Counted from the first letter of the stretch, positions 1 to 11,740 are shown. The stretch is DNA of 64,000 bases from Balaenoptera acutorostrata (GCF_949987535.1 NC_080075.1:1984001-2048000), one strand, 5' to 3'. Notes: generated by a model from the sequence alone, not told the origin. Numbers and translations: made by a program.

Positions 1-700
1 AGCTGGGGTAATAAAAGTTAGGATAACAGCACAAAGCTAGTATGAGAACAGGGAAGAGAATAGAGCAGTGGAACAGGTTAGTTCAGAGACACACCCATAC
101 GCACACACCCGTGTGTACCTACAAATACACATGTGTACATCTAATATATCATAAAGGGGGCAGTGCAAAGACAGACAGGGAAAGAGAGACTCCTCAGTAA
201 ATGGTGGTAGGAAAACATGGAGAAAGAACATCCAACCAGCACATACTCCATGACACAATGTAGAAGCCAGGTGAATGTGCATCTTGAGATTAAAAGTAAA
301 ATTATAACTTTGGTAGAAGACAATGCATCAGGATATTCCTGTGAGTTAGGGGAGGAGATGGACTAAAGGGAAGTCCTTAAGAAGGAATTCTTAAATGAAG
401 CTCCAAATGCACAACTCATAAGGCAAAACAAAATGCCTCCAAAAGAATAAATTTTAAGGAAAAATTTCTCATCTTTCATAATGGAGAGCCCATAGATACT
501 GAAGTTGATAAATCAAGAATCAGTAGCACAAATGTATTTGAACTATAGTAATAACCACAAAAGAATTTAAAAGAAACACAAAATTACTGGAATTTGGTTA
601 CTGTGGGATTCTGAAAATAGACTGAAAAGTATTTCTTTTCCTTTTATGAATTTTGATGTTGTTTGAATACAATCCTGTACTTTCGTGTACTGATATCATG
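1..700. other. unique AT-rich DNA, no gene seen
   Basis: I see no repeat family, splice-bounded exon or RNA gene that I can support here. Short open frames on the minus strand (within 37-323) are rich in Cys, Leu and Phe, have no recognisable domain and look like chance frames in AC/GT-rich sequence. Confidence 0.5.
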
Positions 701-710
701 CATGTGTTAT

Positions 711-1089
711 ATTTTTTTTAACTTTTTTTTTAAACAAATTTATTTATTTATTTATTTGTTTTTGGCTGCGTTGGATCTTCGTTGCTGCACATGGGCTTTC
801 TCTAGTTGTGGCAAGTGGGGACTACTCTTCGTTGTGGTGCTTGGGTTTCTCATTGCAGTGGCTTCTCTTGTTGCGGAGCACAAGCTCTAGGCACACGGGC
901 TGATTCAGTAGTTACAGCATGCGGACTCAGTAGTTGCGGCTCGCGGGCTCTAGAGTGCAGGCTCACTAGTTGTGGAACGTGGGCTTAGTTGCTCCGCGGC
1001 ATGTGGGATCCTCCCAGACCAGGACTTGAACCCGTGTTCCCTGCATTGGCAGGCGGATTCTTAACCACTGCGCCACCAGGGAAGTCCCA
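711..1089 (-). mobile_element. CHR-type tRNA-derived SINE, older subgroup
   Basis: Reading the minus strand, the element starts with the tRNA-like head next to position 1088 ('gacttccctggtggcgcagtg'), followed by a B-box-like segment around 1025-1045, a body with repeated 'cacaactactgagcc'-like blocks and an AAAT-rich tail at 715-760. The repeated actactgag blocks place it in the older CHR type rather than the young type at 1215 or 9732. A short direct repeat 'catgtgtta' at 701-709 and 1090-1098 is the likely TSD. Non-coding; pol III transcript mobilised by L1. Confidence 0.9.
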
Positions 1090-1214
1090 CATGTGTTAAC
1101 TTAACGTGTTGCTTTTAACATGTTTTTAAACCATTGGTGCTGGACCTGGTCCCTCCCTTCCTGGTGATGGAAACTCTATCAGGTAGCAGAGGAGGTTGTT
1201 ATAAAAGGAATCAG

Positions 1215-1508
1215 GGGCTTCCCTGGTGGCGCAGTGGTTGAGAATCTGCCTGCTAATGCAGGGGACACGGGTTCGAGCCCTGGTCTGGGAAGATCCCACA
1301 TGCCGCGGAGCAGCTGGGCCCGTGAGCCACAATTGCTGAGCCTGCGCGTCTGGAGCCTGTGCCCCGCGACGGGAGGGGCCGCGATAGAGAAAGGCCCGCG
1401 CACCGCGATGAAGAGCGGTCCCCGCACCGCGATGAAGAGTGGCCCCCACTTGCCGCAACTGGAGAAAGCCCTCGCACGAACCGAAGACCCAACACAGCCA
1501 AAAATAGA

Positions 1509-1539
<31 letters not shown>

Positions 1540-1573
1540 AAAAGAAAAAAAAAATCCTTTAAAAAAAAATAAA
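1215..1573 (+). mobile_element. CHR-type SINE, young subgroup with internal tandem duplication
   Basis: Starts with 'ggcttccctggtggcgcag' (A-box region), has a perfect B box 'ggttcgagccc' near 1269, then the 'gccacaattgctgagcc' body and an AAAT/A-rich tail from about 1500. The body carries a ~24-bp unit twice in tandem (about 1396-1446; unit core 'gcaccgcgatgaagag'). Flanked by perfect 12-bp TSDs 'aaaaggaatcag' at 1203-1214 and 1574-1585. High similarity to the copies at 4349 and 62637 suggests a recently active source. Open frames on both strands here are SINE shadows. Confidence 0.95.
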
Positions 1574-1589
1574 AAAAGGAATCAGATCT

Positions 1590-2025
1590 AGACTAGGAGG
1601 CTTTAACTTATTGTAATCACCTAGCAAGAGCACTGCAAAGCTTTCCTTTTATGCAAAATAGAAAGGTAAATATTCTCTTTATTAATCAAAATTAGTCGAT
1701 GCTTGGAAGTGTATAGCTTAATAAGAGCTATGGGAGGAAATTCCTTTTGGTCAAACAGTGTCAGGAAAATCACACCAAAAATGCCACTTCACACACACAT
1801 AAATGCACTTATTAATTGTACAGTTTATACCCTTTGTCTGCAGACACTTAAAAAAATTTTTAAAGTAGTCACATCAATTTCCATTTACAAATTTTATTCT
1901 AGGTTCTTAATATGTTAATTTCTGATGCTTTCTCTATCTCTCTCTCTCTCTTTTCTTATTTTTAACTCATCAGAATCATATGTGTTGTAACAAGTGATTT
2001 CATACTTTTTAAAAAATTTTAACCA
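1590..2025. other. unique AT-rich DNA
   Basis: No repeat family or gene recognised. A CT-rich microsatellite-like patch lies at about 1928-1955. Confidence 0.4.
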
Positions 2026-2029
2026 TTTC

Positions 2030-2262
2030 TTAAATTGAAGTATAGTTAATTTACAAAGTGTTAGCTTCAGGTGTACAGCAGTGATTCAGTTATACATATA
2101 TATACATATATATATTCTTTTTCAGATTCTTTTCCATTATAGGTTATGACAAATTACTGAATATAGTTCCCTTTGCTATACAGTAGGACCTTGTTGTTTA
2201 TCTATTTTATATATAGTAGTGTGTATATGTCAATCCCAAACTCCTGATTTATCCCTCACCAA
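2030..2262 (-). mobile_element. L1 3'-end fragment, antisense
   Basis: The plus strand reads as the reverse complement of a cetartiodactyl L1 3'UTR: 'gaagtatagttaatttac', 'ggtgtacagcagtgattcag', a TA-rich tract, 'cagattcttttccattatag', 'acagtaggaccttgttg'. The same block recurs antisense at 56015 and 57875 and sense at 61765 and 62299. It is a 5'-truncated, non-coding piece. Confidence 0.85.
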
Positions 2263-2284
2263 CATCCCCAGTTTTATATTTGTT

Positions 2285-2345
2285 ATAAGGGAAGGAAGGA
2301 AGAAAGGAAGGAAAGGAGGAGAGAGGGAGGGGGAGGGAGGTGGTA
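2285..2345. repeat. GGAA/GAGG purine-rich simple repeat
   Basis: About 60 bases almost entirely of A and G in GGAA, GAAA and GAGG steps, immediately downstream of the antisense L1 fragment. Confidence 0.8.
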
Positions 2346-3780
2346 GAATAATTAGGATTCAGTTATGCTGTTCACAGCAGAAAACCCAAATACAATGTCT
2401 TAAACAAATAAGGATTTTTTTTTTTCTTCTCATGTGAAATAAATCCTGAGCTGTCACTTCAGGCCTGGTAGGAAGCTGTGTGACTCCGCCGTCTTCCCAG
2501 GCTGCATCTATCTTTCTGCTCTGCTGTTTCCAGCACACTGGCCCCAACCTCAAGTTCACAAAGTGCTTACTAAGATCCAGACATCACGTATTCTTTCCTG
2601 ACATCAGCAAGTACCAAGTGGGGGAGGAATGCATAGGAAAAGGAGTCCTCCTTCCATTTGAATCACTTCTTTTGGGGAACTTTCCAGAAAATTCCCTGAA
2701 CACTTCTACTTTCATCACCCTGCCCACATTCTCTATATTTCTATTAAAATTCTGTTATCTGACCAGATAAATTTCTGTTACCATCTTGAGATTTTATCAT
2801 CTTAAAGAGCGGTCTACCTGTGTGAACTAAAGTTGTGTGAGTGTTGATGTGAGTTTTTAAGTCTCTGCATAATTGGTTAATCACAGACTATTCTTTGGGA
2901 TCCAAATACCTAAGTTGAGAATTAGCCCTAAATATTGTTATGCCTACAGACTAAATATCCACTCATTATGAATAAATTATTTTATTTAATATTTCATTGA
3001 TCTAAAAAGAATTAATATCTAATGACCTACAACTGTGGTTCCCATTTCACCAGAGCTAATTCTCTCTTTTGTGACACATGTTTGTCATGCACACGGTACT
3101 GTTCAGAGATTTTACTATCTCCCTAAAGACAGCATTCGTGGATTTCAGGCTGGACTGTCATTCAAATTTACAAGGTAGGCTTATCCAGCACCAACCACGC
3201 TTGGCTTTAGGAGAGTAGCTAGGCCTGCACAAGACAAAGCATTAGGAAGGTCTCCGACACTCAGACAAGACCTCCAATCTCCAAACACAAATCCATACTG
3301 AACTTGAGAGATGAGCATTGACCACTGACATAAATGCAAATCCCATGAGCACAGGTAACTCCGGACCTGGGGTTTGTCAGTATAAACACCTTGCTAGTTG
3401 TGTCACATCCGATGGGTAACTGCCCAACTTCCATTGTTTAACGCAGCTGACAGCAAATCATAGATGACAAAATACACAATCCCGACAACCAAGAGAGCCA
3501 TGTTTAGGAATCTCTCTGGTAGATATATTCCTTGAGTTGATACTGCAAAAAGGTTGATGGAGCATCAGATTTTTCTGAAGCATCCCTGGGGCTAGAGGAA
3601 GGATTACAGCCCAGCTCTGAAATCCCCTATTTTAAAAATAACTTGTATTTCAAAACATAAATTCTTACAGACAACTGTACCAGAAAATATAAAATAGATC
3701 CTGCTTCTATAGGAGGTGTGTGATTTCATAGAATTGATTATCTAGCAGTGCGTCCTTCATAATCAAGAAGGAGGCTTCTA
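2346..3780. other. mostly unique DNA, no gene seen
   Basis: No exon or RNA gene that I can support. The 2346-2720 part has the feel of an old interspersed repeat (a T-rich start followed by a CT-rich 'tctgctctgctgtttccagcac' region), but I cannot name a family with confidence. Confidence 0.35.
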
Positions 3781-3784
3781 TTTA

Positions 3785-4060
3785 ATAAAAACTTCCAAGA
3801 CTATGTATTTCTTCCTGATTTTAGCTTTGACTGCATTCCCTAAGTGTTTATATGAAGTAATCTCCTCTTTAGATACTTTGGCTCTTTAGTTCTTATTACA
3901 TCTTTGATGTAGGGGTTATTTAGAAAGACGTTACTAAATTTCAAAGAAATTAAGTTTTGTTATTATCATTGATTTTGTTTGTTTTGGAGGGTATTTTCCT
4001 TTTCTTTTCTTTTTATTTTTAACATAGATTTACTGTTGATTTCTGTTCATATGGTGAGAA
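3785..4060 (-). mobile_element. possible ancient L1 fragment, antisense
   Basis: Phrases such as 'gactgcattccctaagtg' and 'gtaggggttatttagaaag' resemble antisense ORF2 sequence of old mammalian L1s. The match is degenerate and rests on pattern memory alone. Confidence 0.35.
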
Positions 4061-4348
4061 AATTTGATCAGCAAAATCTCAGCTTTTTAGAAATCATCAA
4101 AGCAATACTTCCCAACATTTTGTTTACATTATGGTACACACAGGAATGATAATATTTGCACAGCACACTGGGTAAATGGATGAGACTGTCTGTGGGTAGA
4201 GGTGGTAACTGCCCAGGCCCTGCCCCATTTTCTGGTTAACTAAGAGGAGCTACATCTCAGCAGATCTGTGGGCCATTTGTGGAACATTTGTTGTTCAGCA
4301 TTAAGGTTTCCTTGATAGTCCAGTATTTGCCTAAGAAATCAGGGATTA

Positions 4349-4694
4349 GGGCTTCCCTGGTGGCGCAGTGGTTGGGAGTCTGCCTGCTAGTGCGGGGGAC
4401 GCGGGTTCGGGCCCTGGTCTGGGGGGATCCCACATGCCGTGGAGCGGCTGGGCCCGTGAGCCACAATTGCTGAGCCTGCGCGTCTGGAGCCTGTGCCCCG
4501 CAATGGGAGGGGCCGCGGTGGAGAAAGGCCCGCGCACCGCGATGAAGAGCGGTCCCCGCACCGCAATGAAGAGTGGCCCCCGCTTGCCGCAACTGGAGAA
4601 AGCCCTCGCACGAACCGAAGACCCAACACAGCCAAAAAATAAATAAATAAATAAATAAATAAATAAAAGAAAATCCTTTAAAAAAAAAAAAAAA
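4349..4694 (+). mobile_element. CHR-type SINE, young subgroup with internal tandem duplication
   Basis: Same structure as the copy at 1215: head 'ggcttccctggtggcgcag', B box near 4403 (here 'ggttcgggccc'), body with the duplicated 'gcaccgcgatgaagag' unit (about 4529-4580) and an AAAT tail. Perfect 16-bp TSDs 'aagaaatcagggatta' at 4333-4348 and 4695-4710 show a clean, young insertion. Confidence 0.95.
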
Positions 4695-4809
4695 AAGAAA
4701 TCAGGGATTATACCACTAATATTCTACTTAGAATACAACATTTTATATGTGATTGAGCTGAGTGTTGCTTTAATTTCCTGGATTCTTGTTTAATTTTTGT
4801 TCTCTTAAT

Positions 4810-5350
4810 CTGTCAAATTCTGAAAGAATTCTGATTACTCTTAATGTTGAAAATCTTTCCATGTTTTTGTCTTTCTAGATTTTTCTTCTGTAAATTTTCT
4901 GTTTATATCCTTTGACCATTTTTCTTCAATTTTCTATTTTTCCTATTATGTACCTATCAATAGATGTGTATGAATTATTTACAGTTCTAAATATAGATCA
5001 GTTCTTTGACCGATACATCTTCTTCCAGTCTATCTCTTTTAAATATTATGTGTGTTGCTTTTTGTTATACAGGTTTTAAAAAATTTATACAGTCAAATGT
5101 ATCAGTTTTTACCTTTATAATTTGTACTGTGTGTCTCATTGAGGTATTTCCCTGTATTTTCTCTTGCTAATTTTAAAGATTTTTTAAAAATAATTAAAAT
5201 CTTGATCCACCATGTTTATTTTATGTATACTGTTCAAAGGGGCCACTTTTTTTCAATTTGCAAAACCACTTACTAAATGGTTCATTCTATTTCCAAAGAT
5301 TCTAATACTTCCTCTATAAAATTCCAGGGTCCCATTAAGATAAATTTTTT
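4810..5350 (-). mobile_element. probable ancient L1 fragment, antisense
   Basis: Contains degenerate versions of antisense L1 ORF2/3'UTR phrases ('tcctttgaccatttttctt', 'cttctgtaaattttct', 'gatcagttctttgacc'). Strongly decayed, with no reading frame left. Confidence 0.45.
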
Positions 5351-5734
5351 GGGTAAAATTATATGTTTAAAAGCTAGAAGCAATGTTTTTTAAAAATATC
5401 TGTATGCATATTGTCAAGGCACAATTATGTCTCTACCATTGGTGTTTGGTTGACTGTACCTTCACCAGTACTGTTATGATTTTCTATGTGCTCATTTTAA
5501 CTGAAAAATGGTGAATTTTGGTTATATACATTTGAATTCCTTTAGTTATTCATGAAAGATCTACTTTTGTGTTTATTAACCATTTTGTATTGCTTTTCTT
5601 CTGTGAATTTTCAACTTGTGTCACTTGAAAGTTTTTCAGTTGTCTTTTATGATTTTTCCTTTAACTGTCTGTGGGTTCTATATATTGCCCTCTGTTTCAA
5701 ATATCTTGAGTCAGAAAGAATATCTTGACAATTT

Positions 5735-5830
5735 GGTTGAGAGGGTTGAATAAATTAACTTATGTAAGTCTCAGAACAGTGCCTGGCACACAATAAATTC
5801 TTACTAATTATTGGTTACTCTTGTTAATAA
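5735..5830 (+). mobile_element. MIR 3' part
   Basis: 'cagaacagtgcctggcacac' followed by 'aataaattcttactaattattg' matches the 3' portion of the ancient tRNA-derived SINE MIR in sense orientation. Confidence 0.75.
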
Positions 5831-6885
5831 GGGCAAGGTGTTTCTTTTATGACCCTGGAGATAAAATTTCAGTGCAGTCATGTGTATCAGTCCTGGCAAT
5901 TAGACTCGTGTGATGGGGAAAAGCATACATGCTAATGTGAATATTCACAGTAAAAATGCCAAGAGTCAAAATTTTGCATAGAAATCCCTTAGGAAAGTAC
6001 TATTTTGGAGACCAGTTTCCCATGAGTGTAAATGAGTCCAACACTTCCAGGGTTTCTGCAAACATTGGAATGATGCATACTGATTTGTATTCAGGGGCCG
6101 TTTTAGACTCCAAAAAATGCAGACGTGAGCGCTAGAAACACTTTCACAGCAGAGAGAAGCCCACTGTGAAGAGCCCTTGAGAATGTGGATGAGATAACAA
6201 TAGATCCATCTCCTCCTCACATTCACTTCACAAACTTGTTGAAAAGAAGAAAACGTCTTTTTTTAAAGCTCTCCCTCTGAATGTATAAATTTGAATGCAC
6301 AGAATTTATGGGCATGTGGCAGATAGTCAATAAATACTTACTTCGTGAGAGGTAACTAAACACATTCCTTTAAAAAACAGCATCATAAACTTATTCCTGC
6401 ATTCACAGTTTTAAATGATCATATCTTTTAAATATATATGATATACACCAAAACAACGTCTTGTTCTCAAACACTAAAATTGTAATGAAACTTCCACCAT
6501 TTATATATTTTTCCCATACGTGTGCCAGCGCTGCAGAGAAAACACGTTAGTGAATCTTAACCTATTGACTCAATTATTATCAAGTTATACAACCAAGTTT
6601 ATTTCCTAAATTTAAAAAATTTTATACTTCCTCTACTGAGGTGAATGTGATGCTTTTTCTTCTGATATTGTTCTTTTTCCATAAAGGAAAACGAATGCAT
6701 GAAAACACAGTGTTTTGTCAGGGAAAGGGGTAAATTCAGGTAACTGAAGCTTATCCCGTAATCACAAACACTCTTTTAAACTTTAACCAATTTTGTTCAT
6801 GTCATGATATTTGTTATATACATTCTTGTTTTGTTAAACTGATTTCACATGCCATTGGATTTGCAGGGCCAATCCTATATTGGTA
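5831..6885. other. unique AT-rich DNA
   Basis: I see no gene or repeat family. The 86-aa minus-strand frame at 5966-6226 has no recognisable domain and no supporting context. Confidence 0.4.
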
Positions 6886-6889
6886 TATT

Positions 6890-7199
6890 TTTTTTTTTTT
6901 TTTTAATTTTTATTTATTTATTTATTTATTTATTTATGGCTGTGTTGGGTCTTCATTTCTGTGCGAGGGCTTTCTCTAGTTGCGGCGAGCGGGGGCCACT
7001 CTTCATCGCGGTGCGCCGGCCTCTCACTATCGCGGCCTCTCTTGTTGCGGAGCACAGGCTCCAGACGCGCAGGCTCAGTAATTGTGGCTCACGGGCCCAG
7101 TTGCTCCGCGGCATGTGGGATCTTCCCAGACCAGGGCTCGAACCCGTGTCCCCTGCACCGGCAGGCAGATTCTCACCCACTGCGCCACCAGGGAAGCCC
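6890..7199 (-). mobile_element. CHR-type SINE, young subgroup without the duplication
   Basis: Minus-strand copy: poly-T/TTTA tract at 6887-6936 is the tail, and the head abuts 7199 ('ccagggaagccc' on the plus strand). The B box appears as its reverse complement ('gggctcgaac') near 7134-7143. Only one 'gcaccgcgatgaagag' unit is present. The flanks share 'tggtat(a/g)tt' (6881-6889 and 7200-7208), a likely 9-bp TSD with one mismatch. Confidence 0.93.
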
Positions 7200-7534
7200 T
7201 GGTATGTTTATTTTATGCTAAGCACTATCCTTCTAATTTAGGAAGCTTCCACCCACCATACTATGATGCTTCTAGTAATGTCACATGGATTTCCCAGGAA
7301 TTCCTCATCTGTGAATAACTGGCAGAGCATAATTTTGTCAAAAAGATAGAATTTGCATATCAGTATTTACTAAATAATATATCCATCAAATTATCAATTT
7401 AAGCAATATTAAGCAAATTTTTAAAAAACAGAATTATGTAAATTTAAATCATTAAATGGATTTATTAAATTACTCATATAGATCTTACATTTTAAAAGGT
7501 AGAATTCCACAACTTACATTTTCATTTAAAAAAA

Positions 7535-8345
7535 AAACATAATATTGGAAGTTCTAACCACAATAATCAGACAAGAAAAAGAAATAAAAGGCATCCAAAT
7601 TGGAAGGGAAGAGTAAAACTGTCACTATTTGCAGATGGCATGATAAAATATATAGAAAAGTCTAAAGTCTCCACCCAAAACAATTAGAACAATAAAAGAA
7701 TTCAGTAAATTTGCAGGATGCAAGATTAATATACAGAAATATGTTGCTATTCTATACATTAATAATGAACTATCAGAAAGAGAAGGCAAGAAAACAACCC
7801 CATTTAAAATTGCATCAAAAAGAATGAAATAAACTTAACCAAGCTTATTGACCAAGTTTAGGAATAAACTTAACCAAGGAGGTAAAATACCTATACCTTG
7901 AAAACTATAAAACATTGATTAAGAAAATTGAAGATGATACAAAGAAATGGAAAGCTATCCCGGGGTTATGGATTGGAAGAATTAATATTATTAAAGTGTT
8001 CATACCATCCAAAGCAACCTACAGATTTAATGCAATATTTATCAACATACTCATGACATTTTTCAAAGAACCAGAACAAATAATCCTAAAATTTACATAC
8101 AATCAGAAAAGATACTGAATCACCAAAGCAACCTTAAGAAAAAACAACAAAGCTGGAGTCATCATGCTCCCTGACTTCAGACTATACTACAAGGCTACAG
8201 TCATGAATACATTGTGGTACTGGGACAAAAACAAACACACAGATCAATGGAACAGAATAAAGAGCCCAGAAATAAACCCATGCACCAGTAGTCATTCAAT
8301 TAATTATAATATATGAAACTAATACTATAAATCAAATACACTTCA
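7535..8345 (+). mobile_element. 5'- and 3'-truncated L1 ORF2 fragment
   Basis: Sense L1 ORF2 sequence spanning the RT active-site region: 'actgtcactatttgcagatgg' encodes the remnant of LSLFADDM, but with GG in place of the second Asp codon start (gatggc), so the FADD motif is damaged. It continues through the post-RT region up to 'aataaacccatgcacc'. Many stops and indels; a dead fossil. Confidence 0.9.
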
Positions 8346-8594
8346 ATAAAGAATTATGTTGGGATTAGGGTGGGTATTGCATTACATTTAAAGATGATTT
8401 TAGGGAAATTTTCCATCGTTACACCATTTGTCCAGCATACTCACCATCCCTCCACTTCTCCACCCAAGCCATATTCTTGCTCTCAAGAAATGACAACTTC
8501 ACCATTATTTGCTGAGTATATACACCACCAGGTTCATCCCTGACTCCTATTTTTTTTTTTTTTTTTTGCATACCCCACATCCAAACCATCAACA

Positions 8595-9290
8595 GTTTCT
8601 GTTGGCCCTCTTAAAGTAAATCCAGAGCCTGACCAATTCTCAGCAAATTTAATCTTACCCTGGAATGTTGCAAGGGCTCTCTAACTTGGTTTACGGTGTC
8701 CATAATCAGTTCCCTTTGTGGAATCTTTACTCAGAGTAACAAGCAGAGTAGTTCTTTTAAAATGCAAGTTCGATCATGTCAGACCTCGATCCATAGTCCA
8801 TAAGTATCTCCACCTCTCCCGTGGTGAAAGCCAGTTTCTTAGAGCAGCCTGCCTGGGTCCACACCACCTGGCCCCTGTCACCTAACCTCCTCCACTCCTA
8901 ACGCTCATTCCCCTCCAGCTCACACCTGACCAGGCATGAGTCTGCCCAGGGCTCCTGCATTTGCTGTTCCCCTACCTGCATACTCTTCCTCAAGAGAGCT
9001 ACTGTTTTTGCTAAAATACAGTTTCTCCAATAAGGACTTTGATGACCACTGTATTTAAATAGCAGCCCCATCTTCCCAATCTTCTTTCGCTGCCTCATTT
9101 TTCTTCCATAATACTTATTACCATATGATACTATTTATTTTTAATTATGTGTTTAATATCTGTCACTCCCCCATTGCAATAATTATTTTTTCCTGTGTTG
9201 TCTTTAGTATTTAGAAAAAAAGCCAAGCATATTCTAGGTGCCAAATAAATGTTGGTTTAATAAACAAATATTGAGTACATACTATGTCTC
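8595..9290 (+). mobile_element. LINE-2 (L2) 3' half, sense
   Basis: The order of degenerate L2 phrases is diagnostic: 'gcaagggctctctaacttgg', 'ttcttttaaaatgcaagttc', 'gatcatgtcag', 'gtgaaagccag', 'cacctggcccctgtcacc', 'ctcctgcatttgctgttccc', then 'ccaaataaatgttgg' at the end. An old CR1-clade retrotransposon fossil, non-coding now. Confidence 0.8.
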
Positions 9291-9394
9291 TAAATTTAAT
9301 CACCTTCATTTTGGCCTTTCAACATATTTTTTGAAATTTTTATGTAGGTTTTCATGCTTCTATGTGATAAGAATGTGCTTTCTATCATCTTTTT

Positions 9395-10290
9395 AATTGG
9401 TTATTAATAGGGTATAAAAAAGGTGTTCTTTTTGTAGATTGATTTTTGATCAGCCACCTTGCTGAACAATATCACGATTTTCTTATCAATTTCTCGATAG
9501 ATCAGATAGTGCCTGCAAACAATACCAGTTTTTTCTTTTCTCCAACATTATTATTCCTAATTTATTTCTCTTTTTTACTGTACCTTCCATTAGAATGCTG
9601 AGAGTGGGCTGCTTTTCTTATTTCAAGCTCTGGAGGGACTGACTTTTGTGTTTCACCATGAAATAGAGTGTTTCCTGCAGTTTTCTGATAGTTTTATCAA
9701 ATTAAGGAAATTTCTTTCTTTAAAGATTACTGGGCTTCCCTGGTGGCGCAGTGGTTGAGAATCTGCCTGCCAACGCAGGGGACACGGGTTCGAGCCCTGG
9801 TCTGGGAAGATCCCACATGCCGCGGAGCAACTAGGCCCGTGAGCCACAATTACTGAGCCTGCGCGTCTGGAGCCTGTGCTCCGCAACAAGAGAGGCCGCG
9901 ATAGTGAGAGGCCTGCGCACCGCGATGAAGAGTGGTCCCCACTTGCCACAACTAGAGAAAGCCCTCGCACAGAAACGAAGACCCAACACAGCCATAAATA
10001 AATAATAATAAATAAATAAATAATTAAAAAAATAAATAAATAAAATAAAGATTACTAAGCATTTTTATCAGAAATGGTAGAGTTCAATCATTTTTTCTTA
10101 GAATCAATTGGATAATCATTGTTTAATATTTAATTTTTTAATATTAAAATATTTTTCATCTTTTATTAAGTAATGCAGTGATTTTTTTACATATATAGAT
10201 GTCTTAATATTGAACCATTTATGCATTCCTCAGATATATGCCAGTTGGTCATGAAGCATTATTCTTTTCTGAAAATGTTTTATGTAATAG
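9395..10290 (-). mobile_element. old L1 ORF2 fragment, antisense, split by a SINE
   Basis: The plus strand reads as reverse-complement L1 ORF2 ('gatcagccaccttgctgaac', 'aatgctgagagtgggctgc', 'tttttatcagaaatggtag', 'ccagttggtcatgaagca'). The 9732-10045 SINE was inserted into it, so the L1 halves are 9395-9731 and 10046-10290. Too decayed for any open frame. Confidence 0.7.
9732..10045 (+). mobile_element. CHR-type SINE, young subgroup without the duplication
   Basis: Complete copy from 'gggcttccctggtggcgcag' through B box 'ggttcgagccc' (near 9787) to an AAAT tail. A single 'gcaccgcgatgaagag' unit. Perfect 11-bp TSDs 'taaagattact' at 9721-9731 and 10046-10056. It interrupts an older antisense L1, so it is younger than that L1. 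Confidence 0.95.
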
Positions 10291-10600
10291 TTAAAACATG
10301 TATCTGGAGAGAGGGAGGAAAAAAGAGAAAGAGAGATAGACTGTGAAACATTACAATAAAATGAATAATCAAAAACTTTTATCTTAAGAACAATTGCATC
10401 TAATTTTGTACTGTTCTCTATCAAATCTCTGACTCCCCACTTTCTTAATTTTGTAATTATCACTCCTTTTCTTGTTTGTTAAGTCTTTTTTCATATATAT
10501 ATACACACAATAATGTATATATGTATATCGTATATACAAGGTCTGTGCGTGTGTATATGCACATATACACATACAGACAGATCTTAAGATTTTAGAGTTT
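10291..10600. other. unique DNA with TA/CA-rich tract
   Basis: An alternating TATA/CACA microsatellite-like patch at about 10495-10575. No gene seen. Confidence 0.4.
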
Positions 10601-10613
10601 CCAAAGTATTTTT

Positions 10614-10956
10614 TTTTAATTTATTTATTTATTTTTGGCTGCACTGGGTCTTCGTTGCTGAGCATGGGCTTTCTCTAGTTGTGGCGAGCAGGGGCTACTC
10701 TTCGCTGCCGTGAGCAGGCTTCTCATTGCAGTGGCTTGTCTTGTTGCGGAGCACAGGCTCCAGGCGTGCGGGCTTCAGTAGTTGTGGCACGTGGGCTCAG
10801 TAGTTGTGGCTTGCAGGCTCTAGAGCGCAGGCTCAGTAGTTGTGGCGCACAGGCTTAGTTGTTCCGCAGCATGTGGGATCTTCCCAGACTAGGGCTTGAA
10901 CCCATGCCCCCTGCATTGGCAGGCAGATTCTTAACCACTGCGCACCAGGGAAACCC
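10614..10956 (-). mobile_element. CHR-type SINE, older subgroup
   Basis: Minus-strand copy with its poly-T/TTTA tail near 10611-10635 and head at about 10930-10955 ('ccagggaaacccc' on the plus strand, one base missing in the A-box region 'gcgcaccagg'). Several 'agttgtgg' blocks mark the older body. Flanks 'ccaaagtattttt' (10601-) and 'ccaaactattttt' (10957-) are an imperfect TSD. Confidence 0.9.
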
Positions 10957-10969
10957 CCAAACTATTTTT

Positions 10970-11740
10970 ATAGGACCCAGTTCAACAAGGATGAGGGTCT
11001 TTGAGAATCATAAGGTAAGAATAACACCTAAGACCAAGGGAAATCCATACTGTGCAGTGATCAGGAGGGCCTACTTAGTTTTAATTATCTCTTTTAAATC
11101 CTTTCATGGAAAGCCAGTGATCTCCAAGGGAGGAAGTTGGTATTATTCAGAGGTGGGTAGTTCAAAACAGAATCTTAGCCAGTTTTCTTTCTTTGCTCTC
11201 TCTTTGATCTGTGAATTGGCTTAAACCTTGCTTGTATCGAGACAAAACTTTGGCTCCCTGCCAATTCTTTTATCTATGTAACTCGGGCAAAGTTCTTAAA
11301 AATGAACCCTGGGATATTTTATAGACACTATATGAGCTCTGCCTGTGTCAGCTTACGGACAGTAGTGTGCTAGGATCTTTAAAAGCACCACAGATGCTTC
11401 TTTCAGAGGCAGACTCATCTGAAGGGGAAAAAAATCTAAACACATTTACAAGAATTAGCTATAAATCCACAGAATTGCTAACTACTCTGTAAGTGCTCTG
11501 AACGGCAATCCTTGCAGAATATTATATAATAAAATCATTTGATCCTTAGAAGAGAATTTAACTGAAGAAGAGAGTTTCAGGTAACTTAATATATTTCAAT
11601 GTTTGTCTCTTCTCATTTGGCCAAAGAAATAAACTCCAAGTCTTTGAATGGCAAGGATCAAATCCATTAGCAGGAACTAAAAAGCTTTTTTTTGTTGTTC
11701 TTTGTTTGTGTGTTGTGATTGTGGCTGCCCATTTCTGTAA
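10970..11740. other. unique DNA, no gene seen
   Basis: No recognisable exon or repeat. An open frame reaching 11224 starts inside the SINE and is not a gene. Confidence 0.4.

Noticed and set aside
1215..1300. tRNA gene, because of A-box and B-box matches
   Set aside because: The head belongs to a CHR SINE; it is not followed by a proper tRNA 3' acceptor and the same unit occurs ten times with A-rich tails.
1126..1515. Open frames of 82-110 codons on both strands, with similar ones at 4257-4646, 6849-7318, 9653-9970, 54,491-54,786 and 62,579-63,025, suggesting a repeated gene family
   Set aside because: All coincide exactly with CHR SINE copies; the shared peptides (such as SLVAQWLRICLL or RLPQLEKALARTEDP) are SINE sequence read in arbitrary frames.
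10490..10580. TATA/CACA-rich palindromic-looking tract as a regulatory hairpin
   Set aside because: Simple-sequence DNA; self-complementarity is expected from the composition alone.
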